64,000 bases of DNA from Streptomyces rhizoryzae (GCF_023155275.1 NZ_JALMUV010000003.1:186001-250000), one strand, 5' to 3'. Positions 40,927 through 50,329 are shown, counted from the stretch's first letter. Notes: generated by a model from the letters alone, not told the origin. Numbers and translations: made by a program.

Positions 40927-42384
40927 GTGCCGCTCGCCCTCACCCCGCCCGTCCCCCTCATATCCCTGCCCCGCGTGCGCCGGGCCGCCCTCCGCGCCCT
41001 GGCCGTCGCCTGGGCGGCCCTCCTCGTCCTGTGCTGCGCCCCCGGAGCACGTGCGGACGCGAAGGACGGCGGCCCGGTCCGGGCGGACGTCTCCTTCCGC
41101 GGCGCCGGCGGCCTGCTGCTGCACGGCACGGTCTACTCCGCGCCGGGCGCCCGGGCACCCCAGCCGGGCCTCGTGCTCGTCGGCGGCTCGGGCGCGGGCC
41201 CCCGGCAGGAGTACCAGCAGGAGGCCGAGGCGTTCGCCCGCGCCGGGATCGCCACGCTCGTCTACGACAAGCGGACCGTCGGCTACTCCCGTACGCACCG
41301 CGACTTCGGCCTGCTGGCCGACGACGCGCTGGCCGCGGTGCGCCTGCTGCGCGAGCGGCAGGGCGTCGATCCGCACCACGTCGGCCTGTGGGGATTCAGC
41401 GAGGGCGGCTGGGTGGCACCGCTGGCCGCGTCCCGCTCCTCCGAGGTCGCCTTCCTGGTCACCGTCGCCGCGTCCGGCCACCCCCCGCTGCGTACCCAGG
41501 CGTGGAACCTCACCACCCAGCTGCGGCACCGCGGAGTGGCCGGCTCCCTCAACGGTGCGGTCGCCGGCCCGGCGGCCCAACTCCTGGACGCCGCCGGCCT
41601 GTTCCCGGCGGCGGACCACGACCCGCTGCCGGTCCTCCACCGGCTGCACCGCACCCCGGTCCTCGCGCTGTGGGGCGCGTACGACATGCAGGTGCCGCCC
41701 CGGGAGAGCGCGGAAATCTTCCACGACGCGCTGGCCCGGGCCGGCAACCGGCACGCCGTCATCCGCTTCCTGCCCGGGGCGGCGCACAACGGCCACCGGA
41801 CCTCGGACGGCTTCGACCGCATCGGCGGCCCCCTCTACCACGGCCACCCGCTGGGCGAACTGGCCCCCGGCTACGCCCGGACCGTGACCTCCTGGGTCCG
41901 GGCCGTCTCCGCCGGCCACGCCCCCGCGTCCAGCACGGCCCCCGCTCCCGCCCAGTCCGCCCTCAGCACCCCCGTTCCCCGCAACCACGCCTGGGCGGTG
42001 TGGCTCGTCCCCGCCCTGCTCCTCCTCGGCTTCGCCGCCTACCCCCTGACCGCCGTCCTGCGCCGGGGCCCGGCGGTGCGCCCCGCCCGCTGGACGGCCT
42101 GCCTGGGCCTGCTCACCGTGCTGGGCACGGTCCTGTACCCGCTGGCGGTCTTCATCGCCGGGGACGGCGCCGCGGCCCCCCTCGTGGGGTCGCGCCCGGT
42201 GGTGTGGCTGGCGGTGCAGGCACTGGCGCTCGGCCTGCTCGCCGCCGCCGGTGTCACCGCGGCCACCGCCTGGCGGCGGCGCGGGACCTGGGGCAGGGCC
42301 ACCTGGCTCCGACTGGCGCCCCTGGCCCTCGCCTCCGCGGCGTTCGTCCCGTGGGGGATCTGGTGGGGCGTCCTGCGCCCGTAA
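40927..42384 (+). CDS. secreted alpha/beta hydrolase with C-terminal membrane domain
   Basis: The protein has 485 residues from a GTG with AAAGGAG nine bases upstream. An N-terminal signal or anchor (AVAWAALLVLCCAPGARADA) is followed by an alpha/beta hydrolase domain: oxyanion GGSGAGPRQE, nucleophile elbow GFSEGGW, and late Asp/His in ALWGAYDMQVPP and GAAHNGH. Residues about 360-485 form four membrane helices, so the catalytic domain faces outward. The two-part form occurs in actinomycetes without known substrate. Cotranscription with the upstream repressor is likely (40-base gap). Confidence 0.82.
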   Translation: MPLALTPPVPLISLPRVRRAALRALAVAWAALLVLCCAPGARADAKDGGPVRADVSFRGAGGLLLHGTVYSAPGARAPQPGLVLVGGSGAGPRQEYQQEAEAFARAGIATLVYDKRTVGYSRTHRDFGLLADDALAAVRLLRERQGVDPHHVGLWGFSEGGWVAPLAASRSSEVAFLVTVAASGHPPLRTQAWNLTTQLRHRGVAGSLNGAVAGPAAQLLDAAGLFPAADHDPLPVLHRLHRTPVLALWGAYDMQVPPRESAEIFHDALARAGNRHAVIRFLPGAAHNGHRTSDGFDRIGGPLYHGHPLGELAPGYARTVTSWVRAVSAGHAPASSTAPAPAQSALSTPVPRNHAWAVWLVPALLLLGFAAYPLTAVLRRGPAVRPARWTACLGLLTVLGTVLYPLAVFIAGDGAAAPLVGSRPVVWLAVQALALGLLAAAGVTAATAWRRRGTWGRATWLRLAPLALASAAFVPWGIWWGVLRP

Positions 42385-42451
42385 CCCCCTCAACCGCGGT
42401 GTCGGTCGAGGGACGTGACCCTCCGGGCTCCCTTCCGGCACGAGGCCCGTG

Positions 42452-43567
42452 TCAGTAGCGGCTGTGCATGGCGGCCCGTACCTCGGCGAGGGTGGCCTCG
42501 GCCACGGCGCCGGCCCGTTCGCTCCCCTCGCGCAGGATCTGCCGGAGGTGACCGCGGTCCCGGGCGTACGCGCTGCGGCGGGCCCTGACCGGGGCCAGGT
42601 ACTCGTTGACCGCCTCGGTCACCGTCCGCTTCAGCGCGGCGGCGCCGCCGGAGCCGATGTCGGCGGCCACCTGCTGGGGCGTGCGCTGCTGGCAGAGGGC
42701 CGCCAGCAGCAGGAGGGAGGACACCTCGGGGCGGTTGGCCGGGTCGTAGAAGATGTGCCGCTCGGAGTCGGTCCTGGCTCCCTTGATCAGACGGGCGGTC
42801 TCGTCCGCGCCGGCCGCCAGGGCGATGGCGTTGCCCCGGCTCTTGCTCATCTTGGTGCCGTCCGTACCGAGCAGGAGCGGTGCGCGCGACAGCAGCGCGT
42901 CGGGCTGCGGGAAGACGGCGCTGCCGCCGCCGTAGCGGTCGTTGAAGCGGCGGGCGATGGTGCGGGTGACCTCCAGGTGGGGCAGCTGGTCCTGGCCGAC
43001 CGGGACGAGGTCGGCCTTGCAGAAGAGGATGTCGGCGGCCTGGTGCACCGGGTACGTGAACATCAGGCCGCTGACGGCGGACTGGCGGGAGTGCACGTTC
43101 TCGTCCTTGACCGTGGGGTTGCGGCGCAGCTCGGCCACGGAGACCAGGCTGAGGAACGGCAGCATCAGCTGGTTGAGGGCGGGGACCGCGCTGTGCGCGA
43201 AGATCGTGCTGCGGGCCGGGTCCACGCCGATCGCCAGGTAGTCCAGGACCAACTCCTCGACGTGGCCGGTCAGGTCGTCCGCCACCTCGCGGTCGGTCAG
43301 GACCTGGTAGTCCGCGATGAGTACGAACATCTCCACGCCGAGGTCCTGGAGGCGTACGCGGTTGTGCAGGGTGCCGAAGTAGTGGCCCAGGTGCAGGCGG
43401 CCGGTGGGACGGTCGCCGGTCAGGACCCGGAACCGCCGCGGGTCCTGGTGGATCAGCTCTTCCAGTACCGCGTTGCGGTCCCTCGCCGCGGACACCCCGA
43501 GGGGGTCGGGGGAGGGGGTGGAGGCGGTGGCGCCGGGGGCCGGGGTCCGAGCGGTGAAGGTGTCCAT
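42452..43567 (-). CDS. trpS: tryptophanyl-tRNA synthetase, probable auxiliary copy
   Basis: The protein has 371 residues. The class I signatures are GRLHLGHYFG (HIGH type) at about 55-64 and TKMSKSRGN near 245. The body contains QVLTDREVADD and SGLMFTYPVHQAADILFCKA with GQDQLPHLE. It charges tRNA-Trp in the cytoplasm. Some Streptomyces carry two trpS genes, and the auxiliary one resists indolmycin and is controlled by ribosome-mediated attenuation. The leader peptide with adjacent Trp codons upstream here fits that auxiliary type. The ATG at 43567 has AGGAGA upstream; the longer frame is the leader region. Confidence 0.9.
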   Translation of the reverse strand: MDTFTARTPAPGATASTPSPDPLGVSAARDRNAVLEELIHQDPRRFRVLTGDRPTGRLHLGHYFGTLHNRVRLQDLGVEMFVLIADYQVLTDREVADDLTGHVEELVLDYLAIGVDPARSTIFAHSAVPALNQLMLPFLSLVSVAELRRNPTVKDENVHSRQSAVSGLMFTYPVHQAADILFCKADLVPVGQDQLPHLEVTRTIARRFNDRYGGGSAVFPQPDALLSRAPLLLGTDGTKMSKSRGNAIALAAGADETARLIKGARTDSERHIFYDPANRPEVSSLLLLAALCQQRTPQQVAADIGSGGAAALKRTVTEAVNEYLAPVRARRSAYARDRGHLRQILREGSERAGAVAEATLAEVRAAMHSRY

Positions 43568-43632
43568 GAGGTCTCCTGGTGGGTCGGTCGCGCCGTACGG
43601 ACGACACGAGCCCCGGTCCAGGGAATGCGAAA

Positions 43633-43654
43633 GGGCCGTCCGTCCGAACGGCCC
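43633..43654 (-). terminator. attenuator hairpin between Trp leader peptide and trpS
   Basis: GGGCCGT at 43633-43639 pairs with ACGGCCC at 43648-43654. On the minus strand it is followed by TTTC. It lies between the leader peptide stop and the trpS start, so it can act as a terminator when the ribosome does not stall. Confidence 0.6.
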
Positions 43655-43679
43655 GGTCATGCGCGAGAGGTGGCCGCTC

Positions 43680-43721
43680 CTACGAGGAGCGCCACCAGCT
43701 CGGACACGACGACATCTGCAT
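43680..43721 (-). CDS. Trp leader peptide of trpS
   Basis: ATG at 43721 encodes MQMSSCPSWWRSS and stops at 43680. Two adjacent tryptophan codons occupy 43692-43697. Low charged tRNA-Trp would stall the ribosome there, favour an alternative fold and allow transcription into trpS. Confidence 0.75.
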   Translation of the reverse strand: MQMSSCPSWWRSS

Positions 43722-43842
43722 GGGCGCATCATAACGCCGGCCGGCGCCGGCGCGGCCCGTCCCGCTCACACAGGGACGGGCGGGCGGACCGCTCCGCGAC
43801 GGGCCGGGGAGGCCCCGGTCGCACTCTCCCCGCCCCGCGGCC

Positions 43843-44283
43843 CTACCGGGCGAGGGACCCCCCGACCAGCAGGAACACCGCGCCGGCGGCCACCGCGTAC
43901 CCCGGCAGGAACCACCGGAGGAAGACCCGGGTGGACCGGGCCGGCCGGGCGGCCGGGGGCCGCAGGCGCAGGGCGGCCCAGGCACGGCGGGTCGCGCGCC
44001 GCTCATGGCCGCGGCGGACCCGGGCGAGCCCCGCCAGGACCAGCGCGGCGGCCGCGCCGGAGAGGACGGCGGCGCCGAGCGCGGGCCGGGGGACCGCGGC
44101 CAGCAGCAGCGGCGCGCACAGTGCGACGGTCGCCCAGGCGGCCAGGCAGGCGGCGGCCGCCAGGCGCCGGGACGCCGGCCGGTCGGCGCCCGCCCGCAGG
44201 TCGGCCACGGCCGGGAGGTACCAGACACAGCCCGAGGCGCACAGCGCGGTGGCGCCCAGGGCGAGGACGGCGGGAGACAGCAC
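43843..44283 (-). CDS. hypothetical membrane protein beside ctaD
   Basis: The protein has 146 residues with three to four membrane helices (LGATALCASGCVWYLPAV, CLAAWATVALCAPLLLAAV, LGAAVLSGAAAALVLAGLAR and FLPGYAVAAGAVFLLVGG) separated by basic loops. It begins 14 bases after the ctaD stop, on the same strand, so they are probably co-transcribed. No family recognised. It may help assemble the oxidase or be unrelated. Confidence 0.65.
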   Translation of the reverse strand: MLSPAVLALGATALCASGCVWYLPAVADLRAGADRPASRRLAAAACLAAWATVALCAPLLLAAVPRPALGAAVLSGAAAALVLAGLARVRRGHERRATRRAWAALRLRPPAARPARSTRVFLRWFLPGYAVAAGAVFLLVGGSLAR

Positions 44284-44297
44284 GGCCGCTCCCTCCG

Positions 44298-45992
44298 TCA
44301 GGACCCGGCCGCGGGACGGGCCGGGTCCGGGGCCGCCGCGGTGGGGTGGTGGAGGTCGAAGGCGGGCGATTCACTGCGGATCCGCGGCAGCCGGGTGAAG
44401 TTGTGGCGCGGCGGCGGGCAGGAGGTGGCCCACTCCAGCGAACGGCCGTAGCCCCAGGGGTCGTCGCAGCCGACCGGGGTGCCGTACCTGGCGGTCTTCC
44501 AGATGTTGTAGAGGAACGGCAGGAAGGACATGCCCAGGAGGAACGAGCCGATGGTGGACAGGGTGTTGAGGGTGGTGAAGCCGTCGGCGGCGAGGTAGTC
44601 GGCGTACCGGCGGGGCATGCCCGCCGCGCCGAGCCAGTGCTGGACGAGGAAGGTGAGGTTGAAGCCCACCGTGAGCGTCCAGAAGGTGATCTTGCCGAGC
44701 CGTTCGTCGAGGAGCTTGCCGGTGAACTTGGGCCACCAGAAGTGGAAGCCGGCGAACATCGCGTAGACCACGGTGCCGAACAGCGTGTAGTGGAAGTGCG
44801 CGACGACGAAGTAGCTGTCGGAGACGTGGAAGTCCAGCGGCGGGGACGCCAGGATGACACCGGTCAGCCCGCCGAAGACGAAGGTGACCAGGAAGCCGGT
44901 GGCCCACAGCATCGGGGTCTCGAAGGACAGCGAGCCCTTCCACATCGTGCCGATCCAGTTGAAGAACTTCACCCCGGTGGGCACCGCGATCAGGAACGTC
45001 ATGAAGGAGAAGAACGGCAGCAGCACGCCGCCGGTGACGTACATGTGGTGCGCCCAGACGGTCACGGACAGGCCGGCGATGGAGATGGTCGCGGCGATCA
45101 GACCGATGTAGCCGAACATGGGCTTGCGGGAGAAGACCGGGATGACCTCCGAGACGATGCCGAAGAACGGCAGGGCCAGGATGTAGACCTCGGGGTGGCC
45201 GAAGAACCAGAAGAGGTGCTGCCACAGCAGGGCGCCGCCGTTGGCCGAGTCGAAGATGTGGGAGCCGAACTTGCGGTCCATCTCCAGGGCGAACAGCGCG
45301 GCGGCCAGGACCGGGAAGACCATCAGGACCAGCAGCGCGGTGAGCAGCACGTTCCAGGTGAAGATGGGCATCCGGAACATCGTCAGCCCCGGGGCGCGCA
45401 TGCAGATGATGGTGGTGATGAAGTTGACCGAGCCCAGGATGGAGCCGAAGCCGGACAGCGCCACACCCATGATCCACATGTCGGCGCCCACGCCGGGGGA
45501 GTGGACCGCGTCCGACAGCGGCGCGTACGCGAACCAGCCGAAGTCCGCGGCGCCCTGCGGGGTGAGGAAACCGGCCGCGGCGATCAGCGAGCCGAAGAGG
45601 AACAGCCAGAACGCCAGCATGTTCAGGCGCGGGAACGCCACGTCGGGGGCGCCGATCTGGAGCGGTACGAGCCAGTTCGCGAAGCCGGTGAACAGCGGCA
45701 TCGCGAACAGCAGCAGCATCACCGAGCCGTGCATGGTGAATGCCTGGTTGAACTGCTCGTTGGAGAGGATCTGGGTGCCCGGGCGGGCCAGTTCGGCGCG
45801 CATCAGCAGCGCCATCAGCCCGCCGATGAGGAAGAAGACGAACGCCGAGACGAGGTACAGGGTGCCGATCTGCTTGTGGTCGGTGGTCGTGAGCCACTCC
45901 ACCGCCTTGTTCCGGCGCCGCGGCCGGGCCGGGTCGGCCCGGCCGGGCACCGGTTCCCTGACCGCCGTCTGCTGAACTTCCCAACCATCCAC
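44298..45992 (-). CDS. ctaD: cytochrome c oxidase subunit I (aa3 type)
   Basis: The protein has 564 residues with 12 membrane helices. Heme and copper ligands are visible: [12 protein letters not shown] (heme a His), [12 protein letters not shown] (CuB His and cross-linked Tyr), [11 protein letters not shown] (CuB His pair), and [11 protein letters not shown] (heme ligands). It reduces O2 to water and pumps protons. I start at the GTG at 45992, which has GGAGGA ten bases upstream; longer starts exist. It stands without ctaC, ctaE or qcr genes, so it is probably a second copy. The downstream small membrane protein may be co-transcribed. Confidence 0.9.
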   Translation of the reverse strand: MDGWEVQQTAVREPVPGRADPARPRRRNKAVEWLTTTDHKQIGTLYLVSAFVFFLIGGLMALLMRAELARPGTQILSNEQFNQAFTMHGSVMLLLFAMPLFTGFANWLVPLQIGAPDVAFPRLNMLAFWLFLFGSLIAAAGFLTPQGAADFGWFAYAPLSDAVHSPGVGADMWIMGVALSGFGSILGSVNFITTIICMRAPGLTMFRMPIFTWNVLLTALLVLMVFPVLAAALFALEMDRKFGSHIFDSANGGALLWQHLFWFFGHPEVYILALPFFGIVSEVIPVFSRKPMFGYIGLIAATISIAGLSVTVWAHHMYVTGGVLLPFFSFMTFLIAVPTGVKFFNWIGTMWKGSLSFETPMLWATGFLVTFVFGGLTGVILASPPLDFHVSDSYFVVAHFHYTLFGTVVYAMFAGFHFWWPKFTGKLLDERLGKITFWTLTVGFNLTFLVQHWLGAAGMPRRYADYLAADGFTTLNTLSTIGSFLLGMSFLPFLYNIWKTARYGTPVGCDDPWGYGRSLEWATSCPPPRHNFTRLPRIRSESPAFDLHHPTAAAPDPARPAAGS

Positions 45993-46303
45993 GGTGCTGT
46001 CGTCCTCCACCTTGAAACGTGAACCGGTCCGGGAAGGGAGCAGGGCCGGGAAGAGCCATCGGCACGGGGGAGACCCTGCCCTTCCCGGCCGCACCATCGT
46101 CGGCCGCCGCCCACCGGGCACCGCAGGGCCGAACAGCCCTGCGCGGGCCCGCGATCGACCCGTTCGCCCGGGGACCGTCGGTCCTCCCGCGCGGCCCCGC
46201 GGCCAGCCGGCCGGCCCGGGGACGACGGCCGCGCGCCCCGCAACGGCGGTCCCGCACCGCGCTCACGGCGGACCTCGGGCGGCGCGGCCGCCCCGCGGCA
46301 CCG
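45993..46303. other. intergenic region between two minus-strand genes
   Basis: No gene with a plausible start is seen. It must hold the ctaD promoter, but I found no consensus -10/-35 and no long hairpin. Confidence 0.4.
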
Positions 46304-47002
46304 CTACAGCTTCAGGCCGTGCCGGGTGAGGTACCAGTTGTGCCAGGTGAGGAGTGCGCCGAGCAGCACCAGCCACAGCACGGTGCTCAGGAGCGGGAAG
46401 GCATCCACCGGGAGCGTGTACGCCAGCACCACCCGCAGCACCGCGTCGAGCAGGAACACCGCACCCCACACCGCACTGACCAGCCGGAGGTGGTGGCGGA
46501 AGGCCGGCTCGGCGTCCCACTTCGCCTCCCAGGCGACCAGTCCGGCCTCGCCGACCTTGGCGATGACGATGCCGCGGGAGGCGGTCATGATGAACGGGCG
46601 CCGGGTGAGCAGCGTGCCGAGGATCCACAGGCCGATCGCGGCGGTCAGCCAGCTGTCCCGGATCATCAGGACCCGCGGACTGCCCGTCACCAGCGTCAGC
46701 AGCGTGCCGACCACCACCAGGCTCAGCGTGAAGACCGCCATCGCCTCCACGCGCCGCTGCCGCACGATGCCGTAGCCGATCCACGGCAGCAGCAGCACAC
46801 CGCCGACGGCCATCGCCGGCCACTCGCCGGTGCCCGCCGCGCGCAGTCCGTAGTACGAGCCGAGCGGCAGGGCCAGTTCGAAGACCAGTTGCGCGGCCAG
46901 CCGCCGGCGCAGCCGTGCGGTGCGCTGCCTGGCGGCCGCCGTACCGGCTCCGTCCGTACCGGTCCCGTCCGTACCGGTCCCGGCTGCCTGGTGTGTTGCC
47001 AT
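46304..47002 (-). CDS. VC0807-like membrane protein
   Basis: The protein has 232 residues. The N-terminal 30 residues contain a Thr/Gly-rich repeat (GTGTDGTGTDGAGTAAA). Five to six membrane helices follow, with the typical VC0807 pattern LALPLGSYYGLRAAGTGEWP and RVLMIRDSWLTAAIGLWILG with FIMTASRGIV. The function of the family is unknown. It lies 47 bases downstream of a TetR gene on the same strand and is likely its target. Confidence 0.75.
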   Translation of the reverse strand: MATHQAAGTGTDGTGTDGAGTAAARQRTARLRRRLAAQLVFELALPLGSYYGLRAAGTGEWPAMAVGGVLLLPWIGYGIVRQRRVEAMAVFTLSLVVVGTLLTLVTGSPRVLMIRDSWLTAAIGLWILGTLLTRRPFIMTASRGIVIAKVGEAGLVAWEAKWDAEPAFRHHLRLVSAVWGAVFLLDAVLRVVLAYTLPVDAFPLLSTVLWLVLLGALLTWHNWYLTRHGLKL

Positions 47003-47049
47003 GGTGGGTCCCCCCGTGTCCGCTGTGGTCGTGGTGTGCCTGGGACGGC

Positions 47050-47691
47050 TCACGCGCTTCTGGTGGCGCGGTCGAAGAGGTCGGCCAGCTCCCGCCCGGC
47101 GGCCCGTACGTCGAGCCCGGGATCGTGGGCGGCGCGGCGCACCACGTCGTCGATGGCGGCGCGGATGGCGCGCATCATCACCCACGGGTCGAAGTCGCGG
47201 AACTCGCCGGCGCGTTGGGCCTTGCGGAGCTGCTCCACCTGGACGGCGAGGTTCGCCTCCGTGGTGTCGAGGAAGGCGACCATGCCCGGCTCGCCCCCGC
47301 GGAGGTTGACCAGGATCTCGGTGATCGCCGCGAGGTGCCTGGGGTACTCGGCGCACAGGTCGAGGTTGCCCTCGATCGAGGCGCGCAGGCGGGCCGCGTA
47401 GCTCCGGTGGGCCTCGATGCGGGGGCGGAGGTAGCCCTCCGCGAGCCGCAGCACCTCGGTGACGACCTCGCGCATCAGGTCGTCCCGCCCGTCGAAGTGG
47501 TACGAGATCATCCCCGTGCTGCTCAGTCCGGCACGCTCCGCGATCTTCGCGAACGACGCCCGGTGGTAACCGACGTCGGCGATGACCTCGATGGCCGCCG
47601 CGACGATCTGCGCCCGCCGGCCGGTCTCCGTGAAGGAGGCGCCGGCCCGGCGCACCCCCTTTTGCTTGGCCGAGCTGTTTTTTGCTTGCAT
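47050..47691 (-). CDS. TetR family transcriptional regulator
   Basis: The protein has 213 residues from the ATG at 47691 (MQAKNSSAKQKGVRRAG). The helix-turn-helix is at about residues 25-70 (ASFAKIAERAGLSSTGMISY followed by HFDGRDDLM). The C-terminal domain is of the YcdC-like type. Two palindromes, one over its start codon, suggest autorepression together with the downstream VC0807-like gene. Effector unknown. Confidence 0.87.
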   Translation of the reverse strand: MQAKNSSAKQKGVRRAGASFTETGRRAQIVAAAIEVIADVGYHRASFAKIAERAGLSSTGMISYHFDGRDDLMREVVTEVLRLAEGYLRPRIEAHRSYAARLRASIEGNLDLCAEYPRHLAAITEILVNLRGGEPGMVAFLDTTEANLAVQVEQLRKAQRAGEFRDFDPWVMMRAIRAAIDDVVRRAAHDPGLDVRAAGRELADLFDRATRSA

Positions 47692-47727
47692 GAGCAAGAC
47701 GGTAAGGGGATTTGCTCGCCTGAGCAA
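47682..47727. promoter_or_regulatory. two TetR operators (TTGCTY-N4-GAGCAA)
   Basis: TTGCTT/GAGCAA at 47682-47697 overlaps the TetR ATG, and TTGCTC/GAGCAA at 47712-47727 lies 30 bases upstream. A weaker third copy is inside the coding sequence at 47662-47677. Confidence 0.75.
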
Positions 47728-47868
47728 GAGCCGGGTGAGAGCGGGAGCACGAGCGGGGGCGAGAGGAAGAGCGAGAGCGAGAGGGCGAGAGGGGCGGCGG
47801 CGCGAGGGGGGCGGGCCGCCGCCGGGCAGTCGTCATCCGCCGTGCCGCACCGGGGGCCTGAGTGCCGC
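47728..47868. repeat. purine-rich low-complexity stretch
   Basis: The region is rich in GAGCGAGAG-like triplets and hexamers and holds no gene. It separates the TetR operators from the end of the SulP gene. Confidence 0.5.
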
Positions 47869-49659
47869 TCAGGGGTGCGGGCGCGCGGGGGATCCGTCCT
47901 GCGGCGAGGGCGAGGGCGTGGGCGAGGGCGAGGGCGTGGGCGTGGGCGGGTGCAGCTGCGTTTGCGCCCGGGCGACGGCCTCGGCAGCGGTCGGGAAGGC
48001 GATCCCCGGTGGCGAGAGCTTGGCCGGGACGCCGAGGGCCCCGAGGTGGACGCGGTGGGCCTCGCAGGCACCGGACAGGTGGACCACCGCGCCGCGCCGC
48101 CGGTGGTGGTCGATGACGTCGGCCAGCATCAGGATCGCGGTGCTGTCCAGGCCGGTGACCCGGCTGAGGTCGAGCACCACCGCCCGGGCCGGCGACGGCA
48201 GCATGACCGGGCCCAGCACGCGGTCGGCGGTGGTGAACAGCAGCGGGCCGGCGAGGTGGTGCACGGCGATCTGCGCCTCGGCGGCCGCCGGCGGGGGAGA
48301 CCCGTCGGGCAGCGGACTCCGCTGGGCGGGGACCACGACGTGCTCCACGTGCGAGGTCGCCGTCAGGGTGCGCAGCGCCAGCAGCATCGCCAGGACCATG
48401 CCGGTGAACACCGCGGTCACCAGATTGACGGCCAGCGTGAGCGTCGCGGTCAGGGCGGCGATCGCCGCCTGCCCGCGCCCGGCGCGGCTCAGCGCGCGCA
48501 GCGACCCGAGGTCGATCATGCGCAGGGCGGTGGCGATGAGGACCCCGGCCAGGGCCGCCAGTGGGACGGCGGACACCAGGGGAGCCGCGGCGAGGAGGAC
48601 GACGGCCAGGGCCGCCGCGTTGGTCAGCGCGGCCAGTTGGGACACCGCTCCGGACCGTACGTTGATGGCGGTGCGGCACATGGTGCCGGTGGCGGCCACA
48701 CCCCCGAAGAACGGCACCGCCAGGTTGGCCAGGCCCTGCCCGAACAACACCCGCCGGCTGTCGTGCCGTTCGGTACCGCTCATCGTGTCGGCCGCCGCCG
48801 CGGTCATCAACGACTCCAGGGCGACCAGCGCCGCCAGGGTCAGCGCGCCGGGCATCAGCCCGAACACCTCGGACGGCACCAGGAAGTCGGGGGAGGGGGC
48901 GGGCAGGCCCGTCCGCAGGTGCCCGATCCGGATGAGGGGGAGCCGCGCGCACTCCGCGACGGCGGTGGCCGCCACCACCGCCAGGAGCGGAAAGGGGATC
49001 GCCGGGCGCAGCCGGGCGCCGAGCAGACTGAGGGCCAGGGTCGCGAGCGTGACGGCCGGCGCGGGCCAGTCAGGGTTGCGGAGGAAGCCGCCGACCGCCT
49101 TGGCCGCCGCGGCGGCGACGGCCTCCCCGTGCGGCACCGTCCGGCCCAGCGCGGCCGGGATCTGCTGGGCGATGATCACCGCGGCGGCGCCGAGGACGAA
49201 GCCCTTGACGACCGGCGCGGGCACGCACCGCAGGTACCGGTCGGCCCCCGCCAGCGTGAGGCCGAGGAGCACGGCCCCGGCCAGCAGCCCGGTCAGCAGC
49301 ACCGCCGGCGTCCCGTGCGCCACCGCGATCGGTGCGAGGACGACGGCGATGACCCCGCTCGGCCCGGTGATCTGCAACCGCGCCCCGCCCAGTACGGCTG
49401 CCAGGCCGCCGGCCAGTACGGCGGTGATCAGCCCGGCCCGGGCGCCCAGCCCGGACGCCACGCCGAATCCGAGGGAGAGCGGCAGGGCGGCGATCGCCAC
49501 CGTCAAGCCGGCGAAGACGTCCTGCCGGGGTGCGCGGCGCAGCGCCGCGAGGTCGGTCCGGCCCGGCAGCAGCCGGGAGTGCTTGTCGAACGCCGTTCGC
49601 CCAGGGGGTGCGGAACGGTCCGCGGGCCCCTTCCGCTGCCGTCTCTCCCGGATGTCCAT
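47869..49659 (-). CDS. SulP family anion transporter with STAS domain
   Basis: The protein has 596 residues. The SulP start (APRQDVFAGLTVAIAALPLS) leads to 10-12 helices, with GLYTAIIP-like replaced by GLITAVLAGGLAAVLGGARL and the conserved TGPSGVIAVVLAP. The STAS domain follows (about 465-570; VVLDLSRVTGLDSTAILML). The C-terminal 25 residues are a (P/T/S)P repeat (TPTPSPSPTPSPSP) from 12-base DNA repeats. SulP members carry sulfate, bicarbonate or other anions. A beta-carbonic anhydrase gene lies 2 kb away, and SulP/carbonic anhydrase pairs suggest bicarbonate. ATG at 49659 is preferred; a GTG six bases upstream is possible. Confidence 0.85.
   Translation of the reverse strand: MDIRERRQRKGPADRSAPPGRTAFDKHSRLLPGRTDLAALRRAPRQDVFAGLTVAIAALPLSLGFGVASGLGARAGLITAVLAGGLAAVLGGARLQITGPSGVIAVVLAPIAVAHGTPAVLLTGLLAGAVLLGLTLAGADRYLRCVPAPVVKGFVLGAAAVIIAQQIPAALGRTVPHGEAVAAAAAKAVGGFLRNPDWPAPAVTLATLALSLLGARLRPAIPFPLLAVVAATAVAECARLPLIRIGHLRTGLPAPSPDFLVPSEVFGLMPGALTLAALVALESLMTAAAADTMSGTERHDSRRVLFGQGLANLAVPFFGGVAATGTMCRTAINVRSGAVSQLAALTNAAALAVVLLAAAPLVSAVPLAALAGVLIATALRMIDLGSLRALSRAGRGQAAIAALTATLTLAVNLVTAVFTGMVLAMLLALRTLTATSHVEHVVVPAQRSPLPDGSPPPAAAEAQIAVHHLAGPLLFTTADRVLGPVMLPSPARAVVLDLSRVTGLDSTAILMLADVIDHHRRRGAVVHLSGACEAHRVHLGALGVPAKLSPPGIAFPTAAEAVARAQTQLHPPTPTPSPSPTPSPSPQDGSPARPHP
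47892..47949. repeat. 12-base imperfect tandem repeats in the sulP 3' end
   Basis: Units such as GGCGAGGGCGTG and GGCGAGGGCGAG repeat across the end of the gene and encode the Pro/Thr/Ser tail. The unit is a multiple of three, so changes would only alter tail length. Confidence 0.75.
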
Positions 49660-49875
49660 GCGCACTGCCACCCTTCTGCCGAACGGCACACGGGAAGGTC
49701 CCACGGGGAACACGCGGAGCGGTCGCCGCGCGGGTCGCCGCGCGGTCGCCCCGGTTGTCGCGGGCGACGCCGAAGAGCGCCGCGCCCGCCTGCGAAGTGA
49801 GGAGAAAGCCTGCCGGGAGCGGCGGGAACCCTTCGGTGCCCGCCGGCACGCCACCGTCAATTCCCTGTGGCCGAA
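49660..49875. other. non-coding region upstream of sulP
   Basis: No gene supported. It should contain the sulP promoter; a TTGACG-like hexamer occurs on the minus strand near 49855, but no matching -10 is seen. Confidence 0.35.
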
Positions 49876-49901
49876 TGTCCCTTACGCTGGCGTATGGGAC
49901 A
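49876..49901. promoter_or_regulatory. 26-bp near-perfect palindrome
   Basis: TGTCCCTTACGC and GCGTATGGGACA flank TG, with one mismatch. It lies 217 bases upstream of the sulP ATG and 171 bases downstream of the DUF2180 stop. It looks like a regulator site; the regulator is unknown. Confidence 0.55.
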
Positions 49902-50071
49902 CGTTGCGGCAATCCAGAAACAGGGTTCGGAGCGTCATCCCGAAGAAGTGAACCCGACCCCCTGGTGCACATTCCCCTCCCGGCGCACGCGGTCCCGGCA
50001 ACGCCCGTCCCGCGCCCCCGCCCGGCGCCGCGAGCCGCCGCGCACACCGCCGCGCAGCGCCACCGGCCGGG

Positions 50072-50308
50072 TCAGCGCGCGTGGCCCCGCGCCTCGGCCG
50101 CGTAGGAGGGCACGAGCGCGGAGTGGCAGGTGAGGCAGACCAGTACCCGGGCCGGCCGGGCCAGGGTGGACTGGCCGACGCCGGACAGCCGGTGGCCGGG
50201 CTCCAGGCCGACATGGCAGTGCCGCAGGCACACGCCGACCCCGCAGTGATGGCAGATCCCCACCGCGTCCACGGCCTCATCCGCCCGCGCACAGTCGAAG
50301 CACTTCAT
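50072..50308 (-). CDS. DUF2180 family zinc-ribbon-like protein
   Basis: The protein has 78 residues. The DUF2180 pattern is MKCFDCARADEAVDAVGICH then HCGVGVCLRHCHVGLEP, with eight cysteines/histidines likely to bind two metal ions, and CLTCHSALVPSYAAE at the end. The family is confined to actinomycetes and has no known function. It precedes sulP on the same strand, separated by 412 bases. An in-frame remnant of a membrane protein lies just upstream. Confidence 0.8.
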   Translation of the reverse strand: MKCFDCARADEAVDAVGICHHCGVGVCLRHCHVGLEPGHRLSGVGQSTLARPARVLVCLTCHSALVPSYAAEARGHAR

Positions 50309-50329
50309 GCCACTCACCCGCTTCCTGCG

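Noticed and set aside
46915..49951. Long plus-strand frames opposite the SulP, TetR and VC0807-like genes
   Set aside because: They lack domain signals and are antisense to three well-supported genes.
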